Shown in pieces: positions 12,908-25,139 of a DNA stretch of 64,000 nt. This DNA is from Spodoptera frugiperda. Lineage: Eukaryota > Arthropoda > Insecta > Lepidoptera > Noctuidae. How positions within the stretch are numbered: the first letter of the stretch is position 1; each line of letters opens with the position of its first letter. Made by a program: the position numbers and the translations under genes. Location of the stretch: positions 8,384,501-8,448,500 of the forward strand of contig NC_064231.1 of NCBI RefSeq assembly GCF_023101765.2, written 5' to 3'. The notes beneath the pieces were generated by a model. It worked only from the letters and a program-made list of their open reading frames with translations. It was not told where the DNA came from and made no database searches.

Positions 12908-13880
12908 AATTGTAAAATAGTATGTAAAAAGAAATCCTGGGTACCTACCTATTGTTTTATAAGACTGACAAGTCTTATCTCTTTTACGTGACAGTAAGAA
13001 CGAAATTTGCTTGTGCAAGTCACTTAAAAAAGCGAACAGGTACAGAGATATTTCAAAATCACGATTAAAAATAATCTTCCTATACCTATCCGGTCTGTGA
13101 CTAATATGTGTAAAAACTTTAGTGTAGACCACATGACATGCGCGAGGAAACTAAGGTTGACCTACCAGGCTTTAGTCCATATTGACTTCACCACTGTTTG
13201 AATCAAACTCTATTTTGAATAAATTAATGATAATGAAATAAATAACAAGTCGTAACTGGTCACAGCACACAGGGCCCGCCATTAAGTTTTGTATGAAACA
13301 TTTATCTGTTAGCGTAAACATTAACAAAATTATATAGAAATTTTATTACCCACAAGCAGCCGTTATTTTGGCGTGACCATAACAATAATATACGATGATA
13401 TAAAACACTGTGACGCATGTTCGAGAATATGTCCCAGATTTTTTAATACACCAGCAATTTGTGCATTTTTAGACGATCTACGTTCGTTACACTGAAATTT
13501 TTGAAGAGTATGATATTTTTATTTGCACACTTCTCTTAATGCCGACCTTCAACTTTCTAGTGGAAACATAAAAATAGTACTACATTTTTATCCATGAATA
13601 TAATGTCTATATACTGATCTAAATGTTACTCAGAGTTTCTAAAACTCGACTTTGGGTGTAACAAACACCTCAATAAAAAACTACACTACCCAGTCTCTAT
13701 TAGATTCCGGCAAATAAATCCACGTGAACACAGTCATGGACCGACGTTAAAAAACGAGTAACACACAAATTGTATAGCAGTTTATTTACAGTGCCAACTT
13801 ATCATGCGGGCGGACAAAATTGGAACTACAAAAAACCGAAACAAAAATGACAAAGCAGAACTCTAGTAGGAGCACACTAG
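12908..13880. other. AT-rich unique DNA, no gene seen
   Basis: No supportable feature. The GC content rises slightly toward 13,800. Confidence 0.4.
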
Positions 13881-13970
13881 CGACGCGGTCAGTCGCAAAG
13901 TTAAGTTTGTTCTTATTTTATGTAACTCAACGTTTTGAGCCGTTTGGAGGCGAAACGTTCGGGTGAAGTG
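13881..13970 (+). promoter_or_regulatory. Weak candidate core promoter and first exon
   Basis: The initiator-like GGTCAGTC (TCAGTC at 13,889-13,894) opens a CpG-enriched stretch (GCCGTTTGGAGGCGAAACG). That stretch ends at a plausible donor, CGG/GTGAAG (GT at 13,963-13,964). There is no TATA box and no clear downstream element. The call rests on composition and two short motifs only. Confidence 0.2.
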
Positions 13971-14141
13971 TTTTAAGGAATTTCCCTAAAACCGTAAAGT
14001 TGTTGATTTTTCTCTCGTAACCAAAGGAGTAGTTATTTCTTTGGACTTTAGATTTTCATACAACGCGATGCATTGGTTCTCGTTTTCTGGGATATTTTCT
14101 GTTGAAATCGATGTAGATTTTATATACTTTAGATATTATAA

Positions 14142-14305
14142 TATCCAGAGTTGCAGACTACCAAGCGGGTTTATCGGGACTCCGGCTCGAAAAGCAGAAA
14201 TAGAAACGGGGTAGTTTTTAGTCAGTAAGATTCATATACTGGGATTTTGCCTCGCCCAAGGAGGAAGAAGTCAATGGATGATTTTCACACCTCAAATTTT
14301 TTTTT
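14142..14305 (+). repeat. A-tailed SINE family, copy 2
   Basis: GTTGCAGACTACCAAGCGGG, CGGGACTCCGGCTCGAAAAG, GGGGTAGTTTTTAGTCAG and CCTCGCCCAAGGAGGAAGAA match the family consensus seen in the other copies. The plus orientation follows from the order head, then AGTCAGTAAG, then ATGATTTTC and a short A-run. Confidence 0.7.
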
Positions 14306-15273
14306 ATTATTGTACACATACCTAATGTTGACTCTATTGACTAAAATATCTTCCATATACCAGTCAAAACACATACCTTAACCATAGCATTAAACACAAT
14401 TTACTTAAGTACCATACATCGAAATAAATAATGACATTTAATTTACCTTCGTACGTAGTCAATGACTCTCAGCTCAACCTAGAACTAATGTAAACTCAAC
14501 GTGTTTACATTTCAACAGTACCTAACATTTAAATTACCGTTCGTCCCGGATATACAAGTCAATATCCATGCTTCCGGGATGAACGCGCACTATACATACA
14601 AATGTAGGTAAATAAATACTCGTCGAGACAAAATGTATGAAATGTGATACGAATTTTGCAAACCGAAATATAAAGTACATTTCGTGATACGGGCGAAAGT
14701 TCAATCGAAGTGAATCGGGTTACAGTTTTACGATGAAAACAGAATTTCTAGTATTGCAAGAATTTCGATTTTAAGTCAGTTGATTTTTATTGCTTTTAGA
14801 GTGGTTATTGGATTATTGAACCAAAGCGTCAATGAAATGAATTTATGAGTGATTGAAGTTTTCAGTTTGCTCTTGAATATGCATGCTTGTATTTAAAAAC
14901 ATTTTATATATTTTAAAGGTAAACACTAAATAATCTAAAAGTAAACAAATCATTCGTAGTAATCAACCAACAAAATAACCAACCGTTTATAAAACAATAC
15001 AACAATAATAACTCACAATTCTCTATACTTTTCCATCATAAATCATACAAAACCCTTCAAGAATATAAACCTAAACTGTGTTAAACACAATACGAATACA
15101 TTGACAGGTATATCGTTAGTAACTTCAAAAGAATTATTTACTGTCAAAATGACAATAAACACAAGCGTGCCATCAATCCGTGAGTCATTGTTAAAGACAT
15201 TTTTACGTCAACGGCTTAAAGTGCCATTTACATGATGCTAATTTCTTGCCTGTTATATACAATTAATTGCATG
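14306..15273. other. AT-rich unique DNA, no gene seen
   Basis: A short inverted pair CGTCCCGGATATAC / GCTTCCGGGATGAACG surrounds 14,542-14,585. Otherwise nothing recognisable. Confidence 0.4.
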
Positions 15274-15425
15274 GTCTTTTTTATGGGATAACAAGGCAAA
15301 CGAGGAGATCAGGTGATCCATAACCTGATGGTAAGCAATCGGCACAGTCCATGGACTCCCGAAACATCACAGGCGTTATAAGTGCGTTGCCGGCTTTTTG
15401 GGGGTTAGGAGTTTGGAAATTGGAA
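15274..15425 (+). repeat. Dispersed SINE-like repeat, second copy
   Basis: It shares CTGATGGTAAGCAATCGGC, CATCACAGGCGTTATAAGTG and CGTTGCCGGCTTTTTGGGGG with the copies at 4,961-5,275 and 29,165-29,385. It stops before the CACAACGCAAGCG module that the first copy has. Confidence 0.65.
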
Positions 15426-15469
15426 GTCATTGGTCTAAAGGTCTAAACAATACGTAAAATTATTATCTT

Positions 15470-15665
15470 TCTATCTTCTCCTCTAATAAATATCTTCTGA
15501 TTTATTTCGCTGTGGGATCAAACAGTGAGACAGTCCTTCATGTCCCTGTGATGCGCCGAACTCCAATGTTACGGTGTTTTCATGGTTGTATCTACTGTAG
15601 ATCCTGGCTTACAGGAGTTGCAGCGATTTTGGGAAATTGGGGCCGGCTTGTTCCACACAAAAACT
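15470..15665 (+). repeat. Unclassified dispersed repeat, copy 1 of 2
   Basis: CTTCTCCTCTAATAAATATC, TTCTGATTTATTTCGCTG, TCATGTCCCTGTGATGCGC and AGATCCTGGCTTACAGGAG are found again, inverted, at 32,582-32,745. A 65-codon frame across it is incidental. Confidence 0.65.
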
Positions 15666-16059
15666 TTATTTTTAATGCCTTTATAATATTTATAATTCAA
15701 TATTTATAACGGTGTTAACTCAATAAGTGCCTTTATTTTTTACACTTTATAAGTCTTTACACTCAATAATTATTATTCTACAATTATATTTAATTCAACT
15801 ATTGCTTTTGTATGTACATAAAAATGTTATCGTGTAAATGAGTCTTTATGCATGGTCACTTGGCAAATGCTCCTCCATTCTAATCTAAATTAAACCACTT
15901 ACGTGTATTGATTTATAACAATGTCTATTGTTTGATCATTACTACATAATACTAGTTAACTATGAACGGATTAGTGCAAGATGAATGGCGATGTAACATT
16001 TAATTAATTAATTGGAAAATGTTATAATTAAATAGAATTTAATCATGTGTTATATAGCT
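15666..16059. other. AT-rich unique DNA, no gene seen
   Basis: Nothing supportable. Confidence 0.4.
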
Positions 16060-16205
16060 TATAATTTCTTATTATAAGTTTGAAATCGCCAATCTGCATT
16101 GAGCAAGCGTTGTGAACTGGTGATTTATGCTCAAACCTACTCTGTGTGAAAAGAGGCCTTTGGTCAGCAGTGGCCACTTATAGGCTGTTGATGTGATGTG
16201 ATGGG
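16060..16205 (+). repeat. SINE/LINE tail shared with 7,965-8,255
   Basis: TAAGTTTGAAATCGCCAATC, TGCATTGAGCAAGCGTTGTG and GGCCTTTGGTCAGCAGTGGC match the tail of the SINE at 8.0-8.25 kb. The tail ends in the TGTTGATGTGATGTGATG simple repeat typical of this family. The head is missing, so this is a 5'-truncated insertion. Confidence 0.65.
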
Positions 16206-17022
16206 TTAGTTGCTCGAGAATTTTATTGAAGGCCAGATGATTGATGGTATTTCTTTTTTCTAATTTTACTGAGATAATATTTATTCGAGTCTATTTTGTA
16301 GACACGTGTCTTAAAGAGCTATTGTCAATGATGGGATAATGGCTTTTGTCATGGTTTCATAAGTATGGTATCATATCCTCCTTCAGTAACTTTTTTCATT
16401 TTCCTCCCATTATGTTTGTATACAAACGTAAAGTAAATAATGTTATGATAGTTCAGTTGTATAGAAAGGTAAGTAGATTTACGAAGACGGTGTATCAAGT
16501 GAAAATACGAAGAATTTGTGTTACGGGAGTGCCCTTGACGTATTTAGATACGTTGACTAGATATAGATCTTACTAAGATAGATATTAAAGAAGTTAGATT
16601 ATAATATATACGAGTATGTAACTTATCGATGAATATAAAAGAAAATATAATCCCGAGCTCATATTAATATTCTGTTACCTCTGCTTACCTTAATATGGCT
16701 TCCCATATCGAGCATCGTTACACATCTTCATGTACAACGATGTAAGATAACCTATGTATTATATATATCCATAATACCTATATGTAATTGTGAACTACTA
16801 GGATGTCATATCTCAATAGTATAATACACCAAATACTTACATTTTTGTGGAGCGCAAATAATCCAATTATTTTATCGGCTTACTCACGTATTTGTGTGAC
16901 GAGGAACTCGACTAGTTTCAAGCCATGCAAGAGGTTCATGTTCATGAACAGCATTCCGCGACACATGGCGCGCAGAGTGAACCACTAGGAGTCATATTCG
17001 GACCAAATACTTTTTACTGTAA
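16206..17022. other. AT-rich unique DNA, no gene seen
   Basis: Short chance frames only. Confidence 0.4.
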
Positions 17023-17131
17023 ACTATCCAATGACTTTTCTCACATTGGGTAGGCGAAAAGGAATGTCAGACTTTTACTGACCTACTATTCCTACTTTCC
17101 GAGCCGGAGCCCTGGTAACCCGCTAGGCAGA
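17023..17131 (-). repeat. A-tailed SINE family, copy 3 (partial)
   Basis: It contains CCAATGACTTTTCTCAC, CTTTTACTGACCTACTATTC and CCGAGCCGGAGCCCTGGTAA, the family core in minus orientation. Both ends are missing or diverged. Confidence 0.6.
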
Positions 17132-17537
17132 CCAAATACTTACTAGGACGTCATACTGTGCAGAAAATATGTATAAGCACTTAATATCGGCGAATTTATA
17201 TTTATTTTATTACAACTACGTTACTAATCAGCCCACTATACCCACTGACGCACTTCCGAGCACATTTTTATAGTACTTACGCGACAGCACATCAAAGTAT
17301 ACTTGTCCAGTGTAAGATTACCTCTCATTTCGAACACTTTTCATACTTTCTAGAGGTCAATGTAAGAAAGTCTAGTGTGCTATAATCGTGAAATTATTGT
17401 CGCTAAAATTAAAATGCTCACGTGCCCGTCATAAAAGACTGGAATATTAATATAAAAATTATTTTGGCATCGACCTCCGTGGAGATAGTTTGTGGCTGAT
17501 ATTTTTATATATTTCATAGCCGCGATGATGTATAATG

Positions 17538-17880
17538 AATCCCACCCAAAACATAAATGTGAAAGGCTGCCAAGTTCGATAATATTGGAATGCTTCGCCT
17601 ATAAAAGAAGTGAGATCTAAATAAGTACCAAGTTCCATACACAGACCTCAGTTAAAAATGATATAAAAGTTGGCAAGTTTTCACACACTTTGTTATAAAC
17701 CTACTAAACGCAATGAGTCAAGTATATAATTTTCTATTAAAACTTGCCAAGTTATATCATTTTTAACTGAGGTCTGTGTATGGAACTTGGTACTTATTTA
17801 GATCTCACTTCTTTTATAGGCGAAGCATTCCAATATTATCGAACTTGGCAGCCTTTCACATTTATGTTTTGGGTGGGATT
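17538..17880. mobile_element. Near-perfect 343-bp foldback hairpin
   Basis: The left arm 17,538-17,681 (AATCCCACCCAAAACATAAA ...) is repeated as its inverse complement at 17,739-17,880 (... TTATGTTTTGGGTGGGATT). By eye there are only a few differences over about 142 bp, leaving a loop of about 57 bp. The pairing weakens just outside (ATAATGA / TCATTTAT). Such a near-identical foldback is typical of a young palindromic MITE, and any transcript across it would form a long double-stranded stem. No coding capacity and no clear target-site duplication. Confidence 0.8.
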
Positions 17881-18440
17881 TCATTTATTTTTGTAAGGTT
17901 TATTTTCTTTTTTCTTATTTTACTTTACTTTGACTAAATACAAACCTTCCTAACGAATTTTAGGTCGGTACGACCATTGGAAGATATAGATAAATTAGTT
18001 CCTTAGGGGTATGAATTTACACCTTCATTATTTTTAAAACCGACTCACACTTGGCCATTTTCAGATTTTTTCCTTTACCTTGACCTAAAGACCTACCTCC
18101 ATGCCAAATTTCAAGTCAATACGACCATTGGAAGTGGTCTAGGTTTTTCATAAGTGAGTGAGTGAGTGTCAGTCAGTCAGTGAGTGTATAGTAAAAATAG
18201 CGATTTTCTGACGTCAATATCTCAAGATCTACAATAGGTACATTAATGAAATTTTGTATTTTAGATAAGTAAGTAGATCTCGACAGATACTAGAAATTTC
18301 ATATGCGTAGATAAAATAGATTTTGAGTTATAGGTGGGTCGAACTTGGCCCGAAATGGTTCGTGTAATATAACCCACGGCCGGTGTGTCGGTTTTTTTGC
18401 TCGAACTTGGCGGACACACTGCCGTGTGTCTAGATTACTT
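17881..18440 (+). repeat. Unclassified dispersed repeat, retroelement-like 3' region
   Basis: TAGGTCGGTACGACCATTGG recurs in diverged form as CAAGTCAATACGACCATTGG about 155 bp later. The segment then has a GTGAGTGAGTGAGTGTCAGT simple repeat followed by CTGACGTCAATATCTCAAG. The CATGCCAAATTTCAAGTCAA wording resembles 3' regions of LINE-type repeats in moths that I have seen. The family is uncertain. Confidence 0.4.
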
Positions 18441-18840
18441 TTATGTTAAGATCAAGCTTGTTATTCATATTTCTATTAGCGCTTACTAATTCAATTTAGT
18501 TTAGTAATTTAATGATTAAGTTTGTAGATGTTGGTTTGAATAAATTTGTAATTTGTTTCCAGTTAATCTAATTTTGATACTGACCATTTTTTGGCTGTTT
18601 TCCAGAACGATGTTAGCCTTTCTGATTTGCATGGTGGCATTTCCTTAAAAGGGTAAAATAAAGATAATAATATAATTTCCTATTTACATAACAGTGGTTA
18701 TATACGTAACAGTGATTATGTAAATATGAGTCATAAATTGTACAAGAAATTTCTTTCTTAAAATATTTATACACATGTAAGAAACATGTTTTCAGTATTA
18801 AATTGTTTAAAATGCTTTACCATGCTTAGAAAGTAGACTA

Positions 18841-19040
18841 TTTTCATTTCGCTAACTACAGCGCCATCTCTGTACGTCTGTTGAAACTACCTAGTGTGGG
18901 TGGCGCTGTAAATTTCATGTTTTCACGTTGCCTCTGTATGGGGTTAGTTGAAAGCCGAGTTTTCACAGTTCGTATTATTGACGATAGATGGCGTTGTACT
19001 ATTTTCCTGAGTTTTCCATGTAACAGTATAGGGGCGCTTT
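18841..19040. repeat. Segment with repeated GGCGCTGTA / GCGCCATCT motifs
   Basis: ACAGCGCCATCTCTGTACG, GGTGGCGCTGTAAATTTC, AGATGGCGTTGTACTA and GGGGCGCTTTAGCTGCA lie within 200 bp. The first two are inverted relatives. They could be the remnants of a TIR element or of one of the moth repeats that carry the GATGGCGCT motif. Evidence is limited to these motifs. Confidence 0.4.
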
Positions 19041-20538
19041 AGCTGCAAAGAAAATGAAATTAATTTAATTGTGTTCAGAGTTACAGACCTCAATAATATT
19101 TTAGGGCAGAAAGTATCGCTAAATTAGATTTTTTGTCAACAAAAATATTATTCCCATTCAGATTGAAGATACCTATATGAGTTAAAGAAATTATTGAATA
19201 CCTTGTACCACAAAGTTAATATTATAGGATACTTCAGTACGGTACCTAATAATAAAACTATTTGCTCTACCTGTGCCTAAATCAAATAAGATCAATATAA
19301 CTATCTATTACATCAGATTTCAATCCTAGTACACTAGAGACACAAATTAATTAAAACTTAATAATTTGCTTTAGCTTCTAGTTCAAGCAAATCTGAAACT
19401 TACTTTAATACACTTAAGTAAAGTTTTCATACACGTGTTCATACATAAATGTATCTAAATTGATAGTGAGAGGGTAAATAAGGTGAAGCTTGAAAAGGTT
19501 ATTGCGAATTTGATACTTAAAGTTGTAGAGCTAAGGTTTATTTCAGTTTGATGCATATTTTCAGCTGTCGTTTGCACTTCAGGTGTTGTTGCAAACATGT
19601 AAGTTGATAGTGAGTATTAACATTTTTCGTTTATATGTATAAGTATCTCCTTTAGCTATGGAAATATTTGTAGGTCAATAAATACGTATTGATGTGTTGA
19701 TATACTATATAAGTAAAGCACATAGACAGGCATTGTAGTAATAAGGCATTGAAATGTATTCCTATTTTTCGAGAATTTATATGTGTTAAGTTATTTTATA
19801 CCTTCGTTTTGTAAGTTTGACAGCATAATTAATAAACCTTTATGACTAAAACAACAATTAAAATATAGTTTCAGAAAACCTGATTTGAAGTAAAATTCTT
19901 TCGAAACTAAAACATATCTTCTAACATTAAATTAAGAAAAAGAACAAATAAAGTTTAAATTAAATAACATTTTCGATAGATAAATACTTCTTTGGAATTT
20001 TTAAAGTAAAAGTTACGTGTATACTTGGTTAGACTAGTCGACTTTTTTACCTTAAAACTTATAGCAAACTTGAGATCAAAACATACGAGTACCCTTTCAC
20101 TTGAAGCAGACACAGGTTGGGTAACCAATTTTGTTAAAAATCGTAAATTTCGATCAAGAATAATGGTTAAACTTCTAACAATTCTTTCGTAGAAAATCTT
20201 ACCTACGAGTACCTATATCGACTAAAACGAAAGGTTCTCCAAGTTTCCGATTGAGTTAATTTATTTGATTTACTTTTTTACAAAGTAGAGAGTAGTAAAT
20301 CTGCTTGAGTTTGTATCGTTTTACGATCGAGGAGCGTCGAGGAAAGTTATTCTGAAACAATACCATCAAAAAGGTATAGAATAATTTTATAATAAAAAAT
20401 CTGATATATCTGACCCTTAAATCTTAGACTTTCCGACGACTCTATTTGGAACAACTTTTTAAACAATTTTAAATCTTAATACCAACTAAGTCCTCTAGTG
20501 TGTGTTTTAATGAAGCTAAGAAATAAGAGCATTTTTTA
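19041..20538. other. AT-rich unique DNA, no gene seen
   Basis: Nothing supportable. Confidence 0.45.
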
Positions 20539-20689
20539 AGAAGGGTGAGGGAATCATCCAATTACTTCTCCCGCCTTGGGTGAAGTGAGAGGGAGTGTCA
20601 GACTCTTACTGACTCAAAACCATCCCGTTCTTTCTCCTGCTTTGAGTCAGAGCCCCGGTAAACCCGCTAGGTAGTCCACAGCTTCGGAA
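20539..20689 (-). repeat. A-tailed SINE family, copy 4
   Basis: AATTACTTCTCCCGCCTTGG, GAGGGAGTGTCAGACTCTTA, TCTCCTGCTTTGAGTCAG and CTAGGTAGTCCACAGCTTC give nearly the whole family in minus orientation. The T-run at 20,533-20,538 corresponds to its A-tail. The flanks share AAGAAAT, a possible short target-site duplication. Helitron copy A starts 53 bp to the right. Confidence 0.75.
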
Positions 20690-20741
20690 GAAATTGAAGC
20701 GAACGCCTAATTTCTTCTAACTTTGATAATCCTTGCCTCTA

Positions 20742-22199
20742 TCTATACATATAATAAAATCGTAGAAAAGTGCTGTCTGTACATTGAAAATAAAAATAAA
20801 AAAAATAGCAGGGGTTATTGTTATGTCGATGTCGAACCCAAAAATGTAATTAACTTTTTTTTTGTCTGTTTGTCTGTTTGTCTGTTTGTCTGTTTGTCTG
20901 TTCGTCTGTGCGCGCTAATCTCAGAAACGGCTGATCCGAGTTGGATGCGGTTTTCACGAATATATTGTGGGATGCTTAAATTTACATTTAGTGTTTGTTT
21001 CATGTCAATCGGTTCATAAATAAAAAAGTTATGTCAAATTAAAGAATCACGTCGAACATTCTATGCTTATACCATTAATCTCCGCAACTATTTGACGGAT
21101 TTGGTTGAAATTTGGTACAGATATAGTTTAGAACCTTAGAAAGGACATAGATATATTTTTATTTCAAAAATCAAAAAATAAAAATAAGAAATAAATTATT
21201 TATAAATAATTCTATGTCGATCGTTACACGACTTCGGTTCATGTTATTGTTTTAATTTATCGAAAAAAAGTAAATAAATAGTAAAAAGGTATGAAAAAAA
21301 TAATATCAATATAATAAAACATTTAGTACAAAGAAAATGCTCTAACGGAGTATAGATAATTCTATGTCGATCGTTACACGACTTCGGTTCATGTTATTGT
21401 TTTAATTCATCGAAAAAAGTAAATAAATAGTAAAAAGGTATGAAAAAAATTATATCAATATAATTAAACTTTTAGTACAAAGAAAATGCCCGAACGGAGT
21501 ATAAATAAATAATCCAAGTTGTCTTTATCCTCGATAGATGGCGTTGGGATCGAAATAGATCGCGCTATGGTTTCGTTACATTCATTTGGTTGGGTATCGG
21601 CCGAGCGCTTCGGTACTATCGTAGAAAAAGTGTATTATCAGTCGTATGATTATTTGTCTGTAGTGGTCCTGCTGTTTCGTATATTCTAAACGTTGTATTT
21701 GTCAATTAATAAGTTTATTTGTTGGGTTTTCCTGGTTTTTTGGTTAAACTATTTAACGTAGGTTTAGTTTGATATCGATTATTAGTAGTTACTGTAGTTA
21801 GTTTTTTTAATAAAATTGTAAGTCTAATTTTTTTTTTAATTAGATTAGATTTAAGTCGTTTCTTTTAAATTATTTAGTTTAAGCTTGGTTATTATAGCAT
21901 AGAGGATAGGTTGTAATATAGTTTCTTTTTTAATTGTTATAAATTCGTAATTCGTAGCTTTCTTTAGTTTTAAGTTAGTTTAAGTCCGTTTTTAAACTAT
22001 TTTTTCAATGCCCTAAGTGAGTATACATCTATTAAATTCAAACGCAGAGCTCATTATGTTGATTTTTGAAGAGTTCCCTGGAATATCTTCCACATCTCAT
22101 TTTTGAAGAGATCCCGCGAGATCGGGAACTATGTGGTTAAAACCAAAAATTTGCCGGAAGTCACTATTCCACGCGAACGAAGTCGCGGGCAAAAGCTAG
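20742..22199 (+). mobile_element. Helitron, nonautonomous, copy A (1,458 bp)
   Basis: The element starts TCTATACATATAATAAAATC after an A and ends GGGCAAAAGCTAG before a T, which is the A/T insertion context and TC...CTAG ends of Helitrons. A short stem CGCG-AACGAAGT-CGCG (22,172-22,187) precedes the end, as in that class. Inside are a TCTGTTTG microsatellite (20,864-20,902) and two tandem 150-bp units (21,208-21,357 and 21,358-about 21,505). There is no Rep/helicase frame, so it would depend on an enzyme encoded elsewhere. Near-identical copies lie at 52,719-54,036 and 56,151-57,615. It lacks eight bases (TTGGTTTC region, near 21,690) that both other copies retain. Open frames at its left end are chance. 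Confidence 0.88.
21208..21505 (+). repeat. Tandem 150-bp duplication inside Helitron copy A
   Basis: AATTCTATGTCGATCGTTAC starts at 21,208 and again at 21,358. Each unit runs to CGGAGTATA. Unit 1 has TGCTCTAACGG where unit 2 has TGCCCGAACGG. Copy C has the same two units and copy B has only one. Confidence 0.85.
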
Positions 22200-23248
22200 T
22201 TCATAATAGATTTTCCAAAAGCCACACATACAGTTTAACTCAATGTATTATGCACTATGCATACAATTATTACGTTATAAAAATTGTTAAACAAAGAACA
22301 TCGTGTGTGGTCAACAATGCTTTGCAGTGTTTTTACGATGCATTAAAATAACATTGGCATCCCTACATAGTCTCATAGAATGCATATTCTTAGTTTAATA
22401 GTCGAATTAATCAGAGTCATGTACTCGTACATTTATGTATACTATGCCCGTTTTTATGTTCACCAATTCAAGCAATCCTAGCTAATAAGGTCTAGTTTAT
22501 AAGCATAAACCAGACGTAAAGCATGTATAATATGCTTAATATATATGTACATTGTATATATTATAGGTAGTATTATAGTAGCACTTTAAAACTGAAATAT
22601 TTACTTCAAATATTTTTGTATTCAAGATCGAATTAATTAAAAGTCAGCCTATGCTTTAATGAGCTTGTTGAAATAAGGTATTTTAGAATCAAATTCTGTA
22701 GTTGCTTCAGAAATGACGCTTTTACTATACCAATAAGACTTATTTTCTACATACGGAACAGTACCCTACCGTCCTATTTCCTAAACAAAAAGCCGCGTAT
22801 ACAGCGTGTTTATTATTTCAACGAGTAAAAGAAAAAAAGTTTAACAAATTGCAATAGCGACAATATAAAATGTTTTCCAGTTAGATGGTATTTAAAAGTT
22901 TACACTCGAGGACGCTGGGGCACGCTGTAGTTAGCTATGAATTCAACTCTCGCATCTGAATCTGGAATTTGCAAGAAAACTTGGACTGTGTATTTAGAGT
23001 TACCTACTTTGCTTAGAGACCTTCCTAAGTTAGTATTTAAAATAGGAAGTTTAGTTTTAGTTTGGTAAAAACGTGTTAGCAAAAATATAGCGCGTTTTTT
23101 CCGATGAAATGTTTCGTTTGGGGGGCAAACGTTAATGCGTGTTTTTTTTTACGTTAACATTATCGAATCGTTACTGTGGTTAGCTCTCTAATTGGTTGGT
23201 TAATTGGACCTGGCCAATCAAAGGTTCACATGCTCTTCCCAATGTAAT
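22200..23248. other. AT-rich unique DNA, no gene seen
   Basis: Nothing supportable beyond short frames. Confidence 0.4.
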
Positions 23249-23415
23249 ATATAAAATTCTCGTGTCAAGTTTTCGGTGCCATACTCCTCCGAAACGGCTT
23301 GACCGATTTTGACGATTTTTTTGTGCTTATTCATCTATGAGAATCGGCGAACATCTATTTTTCATAACCCTATTTTTTTTTTATTTCCGCGGACGTAGTT
23401 GCGGGCAGACGCTGG
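23249..23415 (+). mobile_element. Second Helitron-like family, short element
   Basis: ATATAAAATTCTCGTGTCAA, CTCCTCCGAAACGGCTTGAC and CGATTTTGACGATTTTTTTG are followed by ATTTCCGCGGACGTAGTTGC and GGGCAGACGCTGG. The GC-rich hairpin-like end followed by CTGGT, close to CTAGT, fits a Helitron 3' end. I recall this sequence as a common moth repeat. It is short and noncoding, and the 5' end is not certain. Confidence 0.6.
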
Positions 23416-24997
23416 TTTAGTATATATTTTTTTCAATTTATAATTGCGTGCTAGAGGCACGGTAGCTGATATTTAACTAGACGCTTAAAGGGTTAAATAT
23501 AAGTATGACTAAGACTTAAAACCATTTACTAGAACCTAATTTCCTTACTTTAATTGCTTACACTTTGAAATGATGTACTAAATACCTAAGTTGAGATGAG
23601 TTAATTATAGTGACTTTCTCAACTAATTTATGTTCTCTCATTGTTCTTGAAGCGAGGCATTGTCATCAGTAGTAGTACGAATTAATTAATAATTCAAATT
23701 TTGCATTACAGATAATATAATATTAAAGCATAACATACATTTTATAAATAAAACTTATTACATATTGGGTTGTTATTTGTGATTTTCGTGGAAATTATTT
23801 AATGTTTGATAGTTTCAGCACATTTTCAATGCAAATAATTTTGAATATTACTACTCGGATAATTAATTTTAGTTACCAAAATTCGTAATAACAATGACAT
23901 TTTGTTTGATACCATACTGAATTCAATTTTGTAGAAACCTCTATACAATAATTTATTTCCTATAACACGCATGAAGACTTTCCAACATAATATATGTTAT
24001 ATAGTTATTAACATACCTATATAAATGTATTAACACTGCACATAAACTATGCCAAATAACACAAAGGAAACAAGATTTTACAATCATGTAAACATTTTAA
24101 ACAAACCAAACACATCATGTCACTTCATTCCACTTTTCCTTCTATTTCTTTGTTTCAATAAAGAACTAGAGAGTAAAGAAATCAATAGAAAATACTTTGG
24201 AATTTAAATGAAAGTACCTACAAAGAGATAAAACTCAAATTGCATTCGTTCGCGCCCGGAATACGTTGTCGTCTTCATTGGGAACGTTCTAGAAAAATGC
24301 ACCCCGGTTTTCGGTGAAAAGAAGATGTACAAACAGAATTATTGTAGATTTCACTTTATTGTGTAGAGTTTCTATTAGGGAGCCTTGTTTCTTTGTATTT
24401 ATAACATAACATAGGTGCTATAAAATGGACTCTACTGGACTCTTAATCATTAAAACATTATATCTAAAGTGTACCTAACATAATTCAATGAATTATTCTT
24501 CAATGAAGCTATGTAGGTATTTATTAAATCTATTTCTTTTGACCGTGCCTGCAGCAGCATTTTCTGATGAGTCTACAAACATCTTTTTACCTGCAGTAAA
24601 TATAGCAAATGTTGTTATTCAGAGAAGAACCATTATCTAGCAATAGACATCGGCTGTTGCTGATGACCCTGTACCCAGTATTTTCTTCAGAAACGCAATA
24701 TTCTGGGGTGTGTATTAAAAAATATATAAAACTTGAACACCTGAAACTAAAGAAGTTATCTATTTCTCGCGTTGGCACATCGCCTCGAGGAAGTGGTAAA
24801 TCGCGTGAATTTCTCGTCACCTGTACCTACATTAAATAAATACGTGTCTAATTATATCTGAAGGTAAAATATTGATGTCCACGACAAACTACTGGCGGTA
24901 GTTTTGCGTACGAAAATAAATGTTCATGATTTTTTTTATATGTTTTTACGCATTTATTTACTTACAAGTTGAATTTGTCAGTGCCAGGTAAATGTTA
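23416..24997. other. AT-rich unique DNA, no gene seen
   Basis: Overlapping short frames at 24,587-24,839 lie on both strands. Neither resembles a known protein. Confidence 0.4.
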
Positions 24998-25040
24998 TCC
25001 TACTAATATAATAAATGGGAAAGTTTCTGAGGATGTATTT
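24998..25040 (+). repeat. 5' end fragment of the mini-Helitron family
   Basis: TCCTACTAATATAATAAATG followed by GGAAAGTTTCTGAGGATG is the start of the family whose complete copy is at 28,638-28,815. Only the first 40 bp remain. Confidence 0.6.
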
Positions 25041-25139
25041 TTTATTTATTTGTCTCAGTCATCTTAATTCATTGTAAAATATACAATACAAATAATTCAA
25101 GTTACAAATACTATACATGCATCTACATAAAATTAAAGA

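Noticed and set aside
20864..20902. CRISPR-like array from the TCTGTTTG repeats
   Set aside because: A simple 8-bp microsatellite without spacers, present in all three Helitron copies of a eukaryotic genome.
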